Source of the DNA: Ovis canadensis
Taxonomy: Eukaryota > Chordata > Mammalia > Artiodactyla > Bovidae
Reading direction: 5' to 3'
Assembly: GCF_042477335.2 (NCBI RefSeq)
Contig: NC_091260.1
Coordinates: forward strand, 44,907,001-44,971,000
Length of the DNA stretch: 64,000 nt
This document shows, in pieces, positions 47,540-59,134 of this stretch. The stretch's first letter is position 1; each line of letters starts with the position of its first letter. The notes under the pieces were generated by a model. The model had not been told where the DNA came from. It ran no database searches and saw only the letters and a list, made by a program, of their open reading frames with translations. The position numbers and the translations under genes were made by a program.

Positions 47540-47576
<37 letters not shown>
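47524..47576 (+). repeat. (GC)n(AC)n microsatellite
   Basis: About 24 bp of alternating GC with one A, followed by about 14 AC units. Alternating purine-pyrimidine throughout, so prone to Z-DNA, and probably length-polymorphic. Confidence 0.95.
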
Positions 47577-47579
<3 letters not shown>

Positions 47580-48612
47580 CACTAAGGGCTACAATCGCAC
47601 GAGGCTAATCTCATCGTTCCACCACCGTCCAAGGGCATCAGGCAGACACTAGCTTTGCGAGGTCCCACAAAGGGACCACATTAGGGGAGGGATCGGCCCG
47701 CCAGGCCCATACTTTGGCTTTGGAGCTTCAGCGGCACCGCAAACCAGGAACCGCCAGCCACGACTTGCTGTTCTGAAACCGAAATTTCCTACGACTGAAA
47801 ACTCACAGGCCGCAATGAAGGGCGACTTGCTACCCTAAGGAATCCCTCTAGCCCGGCTTGCTCAGACTAAAAAATCCCGAGAGCAAGGTTAAAGCCCGAC
47901 TTTCTACGACTGAGAAATCGCAGACAGGACTAACCCCCTGCTGATCCTGAATAGCGACTCGCTTTGCTCGAGAAACCACGCTGACCAGCGCTTTCTCCAG
48001 CCGGGATTAGCAAAACACGAACGCCGGCGCCTCAACTTGCGCTGGCTCCAAGCAACGCGGCCCCGGAGCAAGGAACCGCGCAGGGACGCAGGAGGAGCAC
48101 CAAGGCCACCGAGAAAACGACTGCATGCAAATGTGTTCTGTGATAGAAAGGCCTCGGGCTCAGCACACCAGGGAAAGTGCCACCGGTAACAGGGGTGGGG
48201 AAGATGTCCTGGAGAATTTAGGAGTTCCATTGTGGAGAGCTTTCCCACGGCCTGCGCTCCGGTCGAACTGGAAGGGAGTTCTGTGCCGCACGGAGGCTTC
48301 TGGGCAACTTACTGCTTTTACCAAAGGAAATATCCCCGGGCCGCTCAAAAGTTACTGGTCTGCTGGCGAGAGAGCGGGGACAGTGGAGAAGGTTTGGTGC
48401 ACACATTCGGAAACACCTAGGTTGGAAGGATAAACCGCCCTTCTGGTGCGCCAGTCACAGACTCAGGAAAGGACGCCCCGGGGACGCTTACAAGTACTGA
48501 GAAGGAGCGAGTGCACACAGCTGCCAGCCAGCGAGCAACCTGGGGATTATCCTTTTACACCATTAAAAAAATTATGGTTATATCAGCATGATCCAAAACG
48601 ACACAGCCCTAG
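47577..48612. other. CpG-containing unique DNA with a degenerate short repeat
   Basis: Around 47,755-48,010 a phrase like ACTTGCT...CTGA(G)AAATC...CAG recurs four or five times at uneven spacing (ACTTGCTGTTCTG, ACTTGCTACC, ACTTTCTACGACTGAG, ACTCGCTTTGCTCGAG). A 114-codon minus frame (47,904-48,248) has no recognised domain. No gene called. Confidence 0.4.
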
Positions 48613-48842
48613 AAATAAATGGTTGTGGTTAGTCTCTCGTGTTCGACTCTGCTACCCCACGGACTGTAGTCGGCCAGGCCTGGAGAATCCCCAGAGGACT
48701 TCTGGCAGTGAGGATTCTCCAGGAAGAGCACTGGAGTGGGTTGCCATGCCCTCCTCTAGGGGATCTTCCAAACCCAGGGCTCAAACCCAGGTCTCCCGAA
48801 TTGCAAGCGGATTATTTACCATCTTAGCCACCAAGAAAACAC
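48613..48842 (-). mobile_element. Bov-tA-type SINE, antisense
   Basis: The reverse complement shows a degenerate head, a core with GGCAACCCACTCCAGTGCTC, and a GGTTAGTCTCTCGTGTTCGA-type end. Confidence 0.85.
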
Positions 48843-48879
48843 AGAAGAAATAAATGGAAGGCATGATTTTGAAAAGCTG

Positions 48880-49450
48880 TCCCAGAGGCTGAAGGTATAG
48901 TAGGGGGACTGAACACTGGGCAGGCGGTGACTATAACAACAGGACTTTGAATTCAAGGAGATGGTTTTAACCAAGTTAGAGGAGAAAACACAGGTCACTG
49001 CCCACGCAGGCTTAAGAGAAGACAGAATTCCAGGTCCTTACCCTGTGGGTGCCCTCTGACCTCCTGCAATGGACTTTTGTGGCTTTTCTGGGTAGTCAGC
49101 TTCTCTGGGGCTGCAGTGGGACCAGGCAGGAACCCAAGTGTCAACTCCCAGGCAGGCCTTTTTGGAAGCTTCCCTACTATTCTTAGCACAGAGATAGCAT
49201 CTGAGCTCTCATTATTTCTCTCCCACATAGTATGCTCCCAGAAGCAGAGCACTTCCCGGAGCCTCTGCCCAGCCCCTAGAGGTTGTCCAGACCCAGGCTT
49301 CTACTCAGGGAAGGGAGAACAGTAGCCAGATTCCTGCCTCTTGCTTGCAGACCACCTTTGCAGCAAGACAGGTGAAGTGCCAAACCTTCACTCTCCTATA
49401 GGGTGAAGCAGCATGACCCCACATAGAGAGAGAAGAGCAGGAAACAGAAG
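48880..49450 (+). repeat. Possible old, diverged relative of unit 1,680-2,250
   Basis: CCAGAGGCTGAAGGTATAGT, GGTGACTATAACAAC, TGGCTTTTCTGGGT and AAGTGCCAAACCTTCACTC appear in the same order as similar phrases in the unit (CCAGAGGCTGAATCTTAGAC, GTGGCTATAGCAAC, TGGCTTTTCTGGGT, AAGTTCCAAACCTTTGACC). Matches are short and by eye only. Confidence 0.4.
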
Positions 49451-50235
49451 TCTTCAAGCCTAGGACCTCTAAGGCATCAGAAACAAGGTGCTAAAACACG
49501 GATGTGGTAACTTGCATTGCACATTGCTTCAGGATGCCAGCACTGGTGAGAAGAAATATCTAAATATGCCCTTCTTGAATGCCACTCAATGACACAAAGT
49601 TGAGGAAGGTTTGGTCAGGTTTGATTGGTTCGGTTGTGTTAGCATTAGAAAGTTACAGTAAGTCTAGTAGCATCTTCTGAGAAATAGCATGGAAAAACAA
49701 ACAATTCCCTTCAAGAAAGGTATTTTTCTCCTTTTCAGAGAAATCTGCCCCTCTTCTGTTCAGCCTGGGGCTGGAGAATATATTCTGTGTATTCATTCTT
49801 TCTTCATTCCCAAGACTTACTAAGCACAAATATTATGCTACCTGTGTACATGGTCCTGGGTATAAACACAAAACCCAGCAGACAGTGAGATCTGCCATAA
49901 AGTGCCAGATACTTTCATGGGAAGAACAGACAGTAAACATGTCAACAAGTAAATTTATAAGGTTATTTTAGTGTATCGAGAATGTTATAAACTAATTGAA
50001 AGAACGTTTTTGGGAGGGTGCTCCTCCTATCTGCAAGGGTCAGGATAGAATTATTAGAGGTATGGGAGTGTCCTTTCAACTTAGATCTGAGTTATGTGAT
50101 AGAAAATCATGCAAAATCTAGAGGAGGGGTCATCATGAAGAGAGCATATCAATTTGAGGGCCACCATAGAACAAGATTAATGAGTCAGGAAGAGAAGGAG
50201 GGCAAATTCCGGCTTCACGTGGCCCAAGTATAATG
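49451..50235. other. No gene seen
   Basis: AT-rich DNA without recognised repeats or ORFs. Confidence 0.5.
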
Positions 50236-51475
50236 AACCTTCATTTCTTGTCATTCTTTTTTTCTATAGTCTGTTTTGCAGTGATTTTCACCATTCTGTC
50301 TTTCAGGTCATTTACCTGTTCTTCTGCCTCAGTTATTCTGCTATTGATGCTTTCTAGTGTATTGCTCATCTCTGTCTTTTCTTTACTGCTTCTAAGTCTT
50401 TGGTAAACATGTCTTGCATCTTCTCCATTCTTATTCTGAGATCCTGGATCATCTTCGGTATCATTATTCTCACTTCTTTTTCTGGAAGGTTGCCTATCTC
50501 CAATTCATTTAGTTGTTTTTCTGAAGATTTATCTTGTTCCTTCATCTGGGACATAATTTTTTTTTTTTAATTTTGTTTAGACTTCTGTGATTGTGGTTTT
50601 TGTTCTGGAGGCTGCGGGAGTGTAGTTCCTGTTTCTTCCACCTGCCCTCTGGTGGCTGAGGATAAGAGGCCTTGTGTAAGCTTTCTGATGGGAGGGACTG
50701 GCTGTGGGGGAAACTGGGTCTTGTTCTGGTGGGCAGGGCTGTGCTCAGTAAAATTTTGATCCAATCGTCCGCTGACAGGTAGGGCAGTACTCCCTCCCTG
50801 TTAGTGGTCTGGCTTGATGTGACCCAGTTCTGGAATCTACAGACTCTATGATAGGGCTAATGGCAACCTCTAAGAGGACTTATGCCAACACACATCTCTC
50901 AGGACTGCTGCTGCCAGTGCCCCCATCCTTGCAGCAGAGGGCTACTGCCAACCCATGCCTCCACAGAAGACCCTCAAACACTCACAGGTAGGTCTGGCTC
51001 AGTCTCCAGTGGGGTCACTGTTCCTTTCCCGTGGGTCCTAGTGTGCACAAGGTTTTGTTTTGCCCTCCAAGAGTGGAGACTCTGTTTCCCCCAGTGCTGT
51101 GGAAGTCCTGTAATCAAATCTTTCTGGCCTTCAAAGTTGGATTCACTGGGGATCCCCAGTCCCTTTCTGGATTTCCAGCCTGGGAGGCGTTATGTGGGGC
51201 CTAGAACCTTTACAACAGTGTGATAACTTCTTTGGTATTATTGTTTTCCCAGTTTGTAGGTTGCCCACCCAATGGGCATAGGATTTCATTTTATCCTGAT
51301 AGCTCCCCTCCCACTGCCTCCTGGCTTCTCCTTTGTCCTTGGAAGTGCGGTATCTTTTTTTGGTGGGTTCCAGCATCCTCCTGTCAATGGTTGTTCAATA
51401 GCTGGTTGTGATTGTGGTGCTTTTGCAGGAGGAAATGAGTGCATGTCCTTCTACTCCACCATTCTGAACCAATCC
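50236..51475 (-). mobile_element. L1 5' fragment: 5'UTR and start of ORF1
   Basis: On the minus strand the L1 promoter/5'UTR begins near 51,475 (GGATTGGTTCAGAATGGTGG). It is followed by ORF1 remnants: a frame at 50,366-50,554 with EKQLNELEIGNLPEKEVR and MIQDLRIRMEKMQ, then in another frame SRITEAEEQVNDLKDRMVKI, the coiled-coil region. The frame is shifted and stops occur. Homology ends near 50,236, well before ORF2, so the element has its 5' end but not its 3' end. Confidence 0.85.
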
Positions 51476-52299
51476 TAAGTGTACTGTATCTTGACCACAG
51501 CAGTTGTGGAGTTCTCTGTTCAAGAGGCCCTGAGAGCCTCAAGGTACACTTGATAGATCATTTGGATGACGGCTGAAGTTTTTAGTTGGTTTTGATTGGA
51601 TGACTTGATTACTGGCTATGAAACTGCTCAAATATGATATTGACCTAGTAAATTATGAGATTGACTATAGATGTATCTGAAGGATTGATAAGGGAGACCT
51701 AACTGATGGTGTTTGAAGATGTGTTCACATTTCCTTCCTGACTCTGTCAGATGATATGACTCCATACATCAGCTGAGTTATTTAGTTTCTAGGTTATGAC
51801 ACTGTTTTTCCATGGTAGATACAAATGTATGTAAGAAACATATTGTAAGTGATGAGTCCAGAAGCTTTTCCAAGACACTAGTGACTGGTAGAATTTTAAA
51901 ACAACAGTGTGATTTGAATTGTATACACTGAAGATTCTCTAATACATTATCTCCCCTCTCAGCAGTTTCTTTCTGGGGAGGTTGTAAGGAACCAATAACA
52001 TGATTTGTATGGCTTGGAGGGAGAGGGGTGTCAGCTGGAAAGCTGCTTAATAGGTCTTTGCCTGGTTAATGGGGCTCCTCATTGGGAAACCTCACTCCTC
52101 TTGTGTGCTATAGCCCCTCAGGCTATTTTCTGTCTCTACTATGCAAAGGTCAATTCACTGTTCATCCTGGGACAGACATATTCCTGCTACTTGGCACAGC
52201 AATGCTGCAACCAGTTTTTTTGGGGATCACTGCTGAAGTTTCCCAATAATCACTTGCCAGTTATCTGTTTCTGCTCCCAGGTTGCATCATTTGTCCCCG
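51476..52299. other. No gene seen
   Basis: Unique AT-rich DNA upstream (in gene sense) of the diverged unit. No trace of block C is visible here. Confidence 0.5.
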
Positions 52300-52514
52300 T
52301 ATGAAGCTGCTTTTCCATCCTCTTATTATGTGCTGTATGTTTCCCATGCTGAAGTATCACTGGAAAAATTATATTTGAGTCTAAAAGGTAAAATATCACC
52401 CTGGGGCCCAAGAGGTGGGTGAAAAGAATCCTTTTTGCAATTCCCTGGGGACAGGTCAGGGTTACATACTGGTTGAGCCACAGCATGCAGTCTGCACAGG
52501 TGGTCCATGGAATC
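52250..52514 (-). pseudogene. Block D relative in the diverged copy
   Basis: The acceptor (CTTTTCCTGCTAG) is kept. The frame begins IPWTTCADCMLWLNQYVTLTC and then departs from the other copies and runs on to 52,250. The CxxC pair and WLNQ motif are retained but the normal stop is lost. It may be a decayed exon or one with a different C-terminus. Confidence 0.35.
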
Positions 52515-53444
52515 CTAGCAGGAAAAGAGAGAAAGGGTGGGTTTGGGTGGTATACCAGAGACTGGAGAGGTGAGGTGAACAAATTAAGAGAAATAGCTAC
52601 CTGGGAAGGGGGTCCCCACGTTTAGATTCTTGTGAGCTTAATCCCGGTGAAGGATTTTACCCCCAGATCACAGCAGTTGAGAGATACTCAGAATGACTGT
52701 GTTAACAGTCATTAAGCTCTTACGCTTGGCCTGCAATTGTCCTCTCAGCGCCCCATTTCAACCCCAGGTTTGGGGGAAATAGAGTTCTGCTCTGATTGGT
52801 AATGAAGTCAGGAGCCTTGGCAAGTGGTGGAGTTGGAGTTAGGATGTGAAGCGAGCCTAACCGCTTGAGAATCTGGCCGCAGAAATCCCTCACCGCAAAG
52901 CCATTCCCGGGTTCTCTCTTGTCTGCGGCCCTACCGATCTGGCTCCAGGTCAGCTGGAGCGTGCGAGCTGTAAATCAGGTTCGTGGCGGCTCAGAGAAGA
53001 AGGGACGCGCCCAGAAAAGTGTCCGAGGGAGACAGGAGCTCTGCGCTGCTGAGTCCAGGCTTCTGGAAACGTTTGGAGCAGCGGCGGGCGCTGGGGGCCA
53101 GGGAGCCACGTGCAAAAGACTGGACGCGGGCAAATGGACTGCACGGGAACAAGTCCCAGCGAGAAAGCAGGAGCGATCCCGGGAAGCGGAATTCTCAAGG
53201 CTGCTGGCTGCGCTTTGCCGGATCTCCTGGATTCTGACACGTGTGACCCAGTTTGACAACAGTTGTGTGGGCCCCTGTCCACTCGGTGTGCGCAAGAGAC
53301 CCCACCGATTCCCCCACCCCCAGTTCAGCAAATCAGGGGACTGAGGGTCTCCCAGGAGAACAGCACCGGCCGCCACGGCCCCGCCACGGTCCTCCCCCAA
53401 AAGTTAAAGCAGGAGAGAGAAAGACGTTGGAATTTGGTACCGTT

Positions 53445-53571
53445 TATTAGGAAATGGCAACCCACTCCAGTACTCTTGTCTTGAGAATCCCATGGAGGGA
53501 GGTGTCTGATAGGCTGCAGTCCATGGGGTCGCCAAAAGTCGGACACGACTGAGCGACTTCACTCACTCTAT
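53445..53571 (+). mobile_element. Partial Bov-tA-type SINE between blocks A and B of the diverged copy
   Basis: GGCAACCCACTCCAGTACTC to GGACACGACTGAGCGACTTC. Absent from the other copies. Confidence 0.9.
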
Positions 53572-53770
53572 TAAGAGAAAGAGAAATTCCCAAATGTCTA
53601 TGAAGACGAATTCTTCCACGATTTCTAAACAGAGAGGTGCTATTGTAATTGCTTCTGTCCCAGAGGGTCGTCCAATGAAGAAGAGTCTCAGCGGAAATGA
53701 GGGCTCCTGGGGCCAAAGGCGGCGGGAGAGGCAGCCTAGGTCTTTGCGGCCGCTGAGAATAGGTCCGCGG

Positions 53771-54241
53771 CTACCATTCTTGGGACTCGCGGTGGTGTCT
53801 CCCCAGGTCAGGAGCAGGGCGATGCTCCGGAACAGTCCCCGGGGTCAGAGGTCGGGTTTCAGACGTTAGGTCCTCCCGTTGCGGCAAAATCCGCCCAGGG
53901 AAGCTTTGGGGGCGCGCGGGCGTCTTCCCCTTCTGAGAGCGCCGGCGGCTCCCGGCCGGGCGCGGGCTTGGTGTCCAGAGCTGGCCGCCAGGCTCCCGGC
54001 CCGCAGTTGCTCTGCGTCCGGGTCCGTGTTTCGGGCAGTATGGGCGCAGAAGCCCGCGGGGGGTAGAAAGTTGTTTCCGACTGAAGTTCTCCTTGTTCGA
54101 AGAGCGTTCGCCCAGAGTAGGAAAGCAAGGCAGCTGCCATTCCTCAGGGTCCGCTAAGCTCAAGAGTTGCAGCACCTCTGTTTCCTGGGGCTCCTTTGAG
54201 GAACCCCAGGCCGCGTGCACACAGCGGGGAAAGTGCTCCAT
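53771..54241 (-). CDS. Block A: intact 156-aa ORF in the diverged copy (unidentified)
   Basis: The ORF starts with ATG at 54,241 and begins MEHFPRCVHAAWGSSKEPQE, then EWQLPCFPTLGERSS and LLRPYCPKHGPG. It is the diverged relative of 61,662-62,057. The shared block of about 75 residues has no frameshift, while neighbouring non-coding DNA carries many indels. The frame stays open upstream into a SINE (to 54,463), which is accidental. The region is GC-rich and the tail is Arg/Pro-rich. The family is unknown. Expression and splicing cannot be judged from sequence. Confidence 0.42.
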   Translation of the reverse strand: MEHFPRCVHAAWGSSKEPQETEVLQLLSLADPEEWQLPCFPTLGERSSNKENFSRKQLSTPRGLLRPYCPKHGPGRRATAGREPGGQLWTPSPRPAGSRRRSQKGKTPARPQSFPGRILPQREDLTSETRPLTPGTVPEHRPAPDLGRHHRESQEW

Positions 54242-54390
54242 CGCTTGGCCCCTCAGCGGAAGAGAAGTTTCCAGGAATGCCCTCCTTGCGAATTTATGCT
54301 TTCCTGGACTTATAGCCCTGATGTGTGGTTGTCCTCCTGTGACAAATTGGTTCAGAAGGCCGGACCTGAGGAGATGAAAGGAAAATTCAG

Positions 54391-54575
54391 ACTCAGCGGT
54401 AAGGTATCTGCCTGCAATGCAGGAGACCCTGTTCCATACCCTGGAGAGTGAAATGGAACTCACTCCATCCAGTATTCTTGCCTGGAGAATTCCATGTACA
54501 GAGGAGCCTGGCGGGCTACAGTTCTTGGAGTAGCAAGAGAGTCAGAGGGGACTTAGTGACTCTACAGCAGCAAGG
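54391..54575 (+). mobile_element. Bov-tA-type SINE in the diverged copy
   Basis: CTGCCTGCAATGCAGGAGAC, CCAGTATTCTTGCCTGGAG and GAGGAGCCTGGCGGGCTACA. Lies just beyond the upstream end of block A and is private to this copy. Confidence 0.9.
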
Positions 54576-55965
54576 CTTTGGATCCTGACCTGCCTTTTTA
54601 TTCCCGTGGCAAATTGGTTTAGAAGGAGGGATCCCAGGAGGTTAAAGGAAAACGCAGTCATCTGATTGAGTTATTCAAAATTGAGTTGATTTAGTGGTTT
54701 GAGAGGATTAATGTTCTTGTGTTGTTTGTTTTTACAGGAATAACAGGTACAGGAGCTCTGTCAAGACAAGTCCTTTGGAAGGTTACTCTTTTATGAAAAG
54801 TATCCCAAGTGCCTGACTCTTTTAGGTAATTGTATGTGCATGGAGTCTCAAGGCCCTTCTGCTGGGAAAGTTCCATCAAATATTACCCAGGTGATCAGTA
54901 TGAGAAGTTGGCCATTTTTGTATGAAATCACCCTGCTGATCAGACTCTCACTCTAGTTCTTCAGTTCTAAACTAAAACTACTGCAGACTTTGAGCCAACA
55001 TGTTGGTAGGGGGAGTTGGTCTAGGAATCTAGATGCAGACGTTTTGGGTACAAGTTCTGTCTATTATTTCTATATGACTCAGCTAGTTACCTAACCTTTC
55101 TTGTCTTCATGTTTTTACCTGGATAATAGCAAAAATTTAACAGGAAGCTTTTATGGCTAATTCAATAACAAAGTCAAATAATTAGATATTTCCTATCCAA
55201 AAGAAGCTATTACTCACTTACACTTGTTATTATCATCATCATTCTTAGTAATATGATCATGGATATTAAACGTAGCATCAATCAATAGCAAACTGAAAAT
55301 GTCTTTTTCTGTGTGTTCAATCAGAGTGATTTGCTTTTCCCTTCTAGTGTCAGATCTAAAGTGAAATTGCATCTCTTTACATCCTTCCTCATTTCTTTCA
55401 GACAGTGTCTTGGCAAACATGTCAGTGCATCCAGGCCTAAATTTCCTTGATCAGTCATTTCTCTTCAACTTAACAAAGCCAGTTTAATGCAAAGAGTTCT
55501 AAACAAGAATGTTTTGACAGCCTACCATGAGCAAGGTGCTGTGATAGTGCTGCACATACAGAAATGTAGAACTGGGTCCTGCTTTGGCAGAGCTGAATTT
55601 TAAGGGGAGAGCAAAGACACAGACAAGAGAACATGAAGATACAGCTGAATCTTGTTCCCTGTGACAGTGGATTTGCTGCCTGGAAAGCAAACTCGAATAT
55701 TTGAAAGACTCACTAAAGCCAATATTTTGCATAAGCTGAGGAAAAAAGACAATGGTAGGGTAAAAATGAGGGAAAAGGAAACCGAGGAAAGAAGGCAAAC
55801 AATCAAAATGACAAAGATGAGATATAAGTAAATAAAGTAAGTGGATGAAAGAATGAACAGCAGAGGAAGTAGAGGGTTGGAAGCTCTGGTCAAGAGAGCC
55901 GATAGTGGTAAGTTGAGGGGGTTCATGAGAATAACATGGAATGGCTGCACCTGATTTGGGGGGAA

Positions 55966-56145
55966 TCTAATGAGGAGATGTGGGTTTGATCCCTGGGTTG
56001 GGAAGATCCCCTGGAGAAAGAAACGGCAACCTACTCCAGTATTCTTGCCTGGGAAATCCCATGGACAGAGGAGCCTGGCGAGCTGCAGTCCATGGGGTTA
56101 CAGAAGAGCTGGACGCCATGACAGAGCGACTAGACAGCAACCGTC
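55966..56145 (+). mobile_element. Bov-tA-type SINE
   Basis: Core GGCAACCTACTCCAGTATTC to GGAGCCTGGCGAGCTGCAGT. Inserted where unit homology of the diverged copy is interrupted. Confidence 0.9.
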
Positions 56146-57351
56146 TCTTTTAATCTGCAAGGGTTTCCATTCTCTTTTATGTTTTCTCTTCCAATTTTCA
56201 AAGAAAATGGCAAATCAAGTACTCTGTCCCACCTGTTTTTTTTTCTAAATTTCATTCATAAATAACTTCTGAGCATCAAGAATAGGAGAATTCCATTGAT
56301 CCTGTAAGCCAGCATGGAGCAAACTCATCCTTCAATACTGGGCATATGAAATAGGAATATATCTTCCAGGTAGCTATAGTCTCAAGGCAGGAATGAGGTG
56401 GTTTCAAGAAGGGAAGAAAGAACGAGCATTTTATAGATTCAATGAATAATCACCAAAATGAATGTGAAATAAGGTAGACAGGCCTATGAACAAAGTAAAC
56501 CATTTCATTTTCTAGCAATACCAAGAATAAGTATTGGTCCATTGTTACAAAAAAGAGCATCGTAATAGAATATAGATAGATCTGTGAGAAGAGTTAGCAA
56601 GGGTATGCGAGGCACGGATTGGCTTCTGGTGAGAGTCAGGGACAGTCTTAGTGTGGGACTACAGGATCCTCAAGGATCCTTGTATTCTCAGGGATGCCAA
56701 CTACATGTTTCAAAAGGTGAGTTCCTTTTGCAGGGGGTTGGGATTCCAGTTTGAGTATGAGGAGACCTTGCTTATTGACCACCTGCTTAGTGATGCTGTT
56801 CTTTATGTTTTGAGAAAGAACTGAAACAAAATGTTCAGAAGAAGGAAGCTGGAGTGACTCAGGCTCCAGTCCAGTCAGAAGGAGGAGCCACAGTGTTGTC
56901 TTTCAGCCCTCTCAGCACAAGTAGGTGATAGCTGTGAGCCCACTTGTTTTAAGGAAGCAGTACACTCTGGACAGTCTGGGAAACCCAGGTGGCTCAGTTT
57001 AGTGCACAGGGTAAATATTCAGATTCTGTTTTGAATTGTTATTGTGCCCTGTAAGTAGGCTAATTCTAAAGAGTCTCATCTTCTACTGTGGGTCAAAGGG
57101 TACTCTCAGAATGCTAACTTTTAAAAAATTAAATACTTAGTGTAATTTTCTCCTCTTTGATGTGTAGTTTCTTTCAGTTCCCCATCCTTCTATAAAAATC
57201 AATATAGCTGTTCACCTTTGTGTGATGATACTTCATGGGATTAAAGAATGGGCAGTAAAGAGGAAATGCATCCTGAAACAGTCATCTTTTTTTCAGAACC
57301 AGCTCACTGACAACTGTGTGCTGTTAGGGTGACGATGTCCTAGCATCAGGG
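56146..57351. other. No gene seen
   Basis: AT-rich DNA with no long ORF or recognised repeat and no clear unit homology. Confidence 0.5.
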
Positions 57352-57615
57352 GGCTTCCCTGGTAGCTCAGCAGTAAAGAATCTGCCTGCCATGCAGGAGA
57401 CTTTAGTGCAGAATATACAGTAAAGAATCTGCCTGCAATGTGGGAGATCCAGGTTCAGTTCTTGGGCTGGGAAGGCCCTCTGGAGATGGGCATGGCAACC
57501 CACTCCAATATTCTTGCCTGAAGAATCCCATGGACAGAGGAGCCTGGCAGGTACAGTCCATAGCATCACAAAGAGTTGGACACGACTTAAGCGACTTAGT
57601 GACTTAACACGCACA
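57352..57615 (+). mobile_element. Bov-tA-type SINE with internal head duplication
   Basis: Starts GGCTTCCCTGGTAGCTCAGC. The AGTAAAGAATCTGCCTGC stretch occurs twice (near 57,370 and 57,419). It then continues with a normal core and a GACACGACTTAAGCGACTTA end. Confidence 0.9.
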
Positions 57616-57837
57616 CATGTCCAGGCATCCATCCATCCAGCGGGAGAGGAGCAGTGATGTGACGTTTTCTTATAGAGGAGCTGGGAATAACAGAGTGGGC
57701 CACAGTGATGTAATGGTTGTATGAATGATCCAGGAAGAGACATGTGAACGTCCCTTTACATGTAGACTTGAGATAGATAACAAGAAATTGGGAAGTAAAT
57801 TGGTACTTAGAGTACATGTTAAGATCAAGTTCTAGGG

Positions 57838-58185
57838 CTTCCTTAGTGGTCCAGTGGTTAAGAATCTGCCTGCCATTGCAGAGGACATAGGTTCAATCCC
57901 TGATCCAGGAAGGTTTCTCATGCTGTGGAGCAACTAAGGCCCTGAGCCACAACTACTGAGACAGCATTCTGGAGCCCACAAGCTACAGCTGCTGAGCCTG
58001 TGGGTAACTACTGAAGCCCAAGCGCCTAGAGCCCCCGCTCCTCAGCAAGAGAAGCCAATGCAATGAAAAGCCCGGACACCCCAGTGAAGAGTAGCCCCCA
58101 TGCGCCACAACTAGAGAAAGCCTGGTGCAGCAAAGACCCAGCATAGCCAAAACAACAACAGCAACAACAACAAAACACCCCAACA
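57838..58185 (+). mobile_element. Full-length CHR-type SINE
   Basis: The tRNA-Glu-like head (GGCTTCCTTAGTGGTCCAGT) is followed by the CHR body (GGAGCAACTAAGGCCCTGAG, GAAGAGTAGCCCCCATGCGC, CAAAGACCCAGCATAGCCAA) and a CAACAA-rich tail. It might be the counterpart of the CHR in the unit, but the flanks are too diverged to be sure. Confidence 0.9.
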
Positions 58186-58511
58186 ACTTATAAGCATTAA
58201 CTAGGCTACTCCTGCAGACATATGAATAGGGAAGTGGGAAATAGTTGTTAAAATGGGAGAGGGGCTCCTGGAGACGTATCATATTTATTTCCCAGCCTTT
58301 ACTGGAAAGCACTATTTTTAAAAAAGTATAATTCTTTGCTTGTAAGAAGTGAAATTCTGCATCCAAATAGTGTTCACATTGAAATGTTTAATGTGCTTTC
58401 CATACAACATTGCCTGTCCAAAGATCCTTTCAAATCAATTCCCAAAAGCTGTGTTGTGGAGTTTTTATGTTACCAACAGTGGATAAAAGGAAAAAGTTTA
58501 ATATAGGCCTC

Positions 58512-58615
58512 TTCTTGCCTGGAGAATATCAGGGACGGGGAGCCTGGTGGGCTGCCGTCTATGGGGTCGCACAGAGTCGTACACGACTGAAGCGACTTAG
58601 TAGCAGCAGCAGCTT
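58512..58615 (+). mobile_element. Partial Bov-tA-type SINE
   Basis: TTGCCTGGAGAATATCAGGG to CACGACTGAAGCGACTTAGT, followed by (CAG)n. Inserted inside the diverged counterpart of unit 1,000-1,100. Confidence 0.9.
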
Positions 58616-59134
58616 GGTTTCAAAGTTATGCCACTGTTTCCCTTTTTGGTTCATTGATGTTAAGGAGCCCGGACCTGGGTCCTAGCTCCCTCTTCAGGTA
58701 CAGCTTTGCCCCTCACACATACCACTTCCAGTCCTGACTCCACACGCCCAAATCAATTCCACAGGCAGAGAATAGGGCAACTGGCTGTAATCATCGTGCA
58801 CAACTGGAATACATAAGAAAGACAACGATTCTGAGTGCAGCTACAAGTTTAAGTTCCTTAAGATAGCTGAGCGAAGCGGGGCCCAGGGGAGAAGTCTAAC
58901 CCTGCAGAATGAGGCCTCCGCTGGAGGGACTTAGTCCAGGGCAGCGGAGGAACGGGTGCCATGGGCCAGACAGGAGGCTGCTATTCCTTTCCTTGCCGGG
59001 TTCCACCGGGTTTCAAGTCTCACTTTTCCGCAACCTCAGGGTGTGTCGGGTGGGGTGGAGGGCCTCCTGGCCTCCTGGCGGCGATCTGGCCGCGGGTCTG
59101 GCAGCCTCCGCAGCTGCTGGCATCAGCTGGCTGT

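Larger units (their letters stand above)
52300..58960 (-). repeat. Old, diverged inverted copy of the unit
   Basis: Reverse-complement homology to blocks D (52.3-52.5 kb), B (52.8-53.4 kb), A (53.8-54.25 kb), the 3.4-4.7 kb flank (54.6-55.95 kb) and unit coordinates 1,220 to about 110 (58.36-58.96 kb) is clear but heavily substituted. It lacks the L1 3' end and the antisense SINE between B and D. It has its own SINEs at 53.45, 54.39, 55.97 and 58.5 kb. No block C is visible upstream of its D. It is a useful outgroup for the other copies. Confidence 0.85.
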
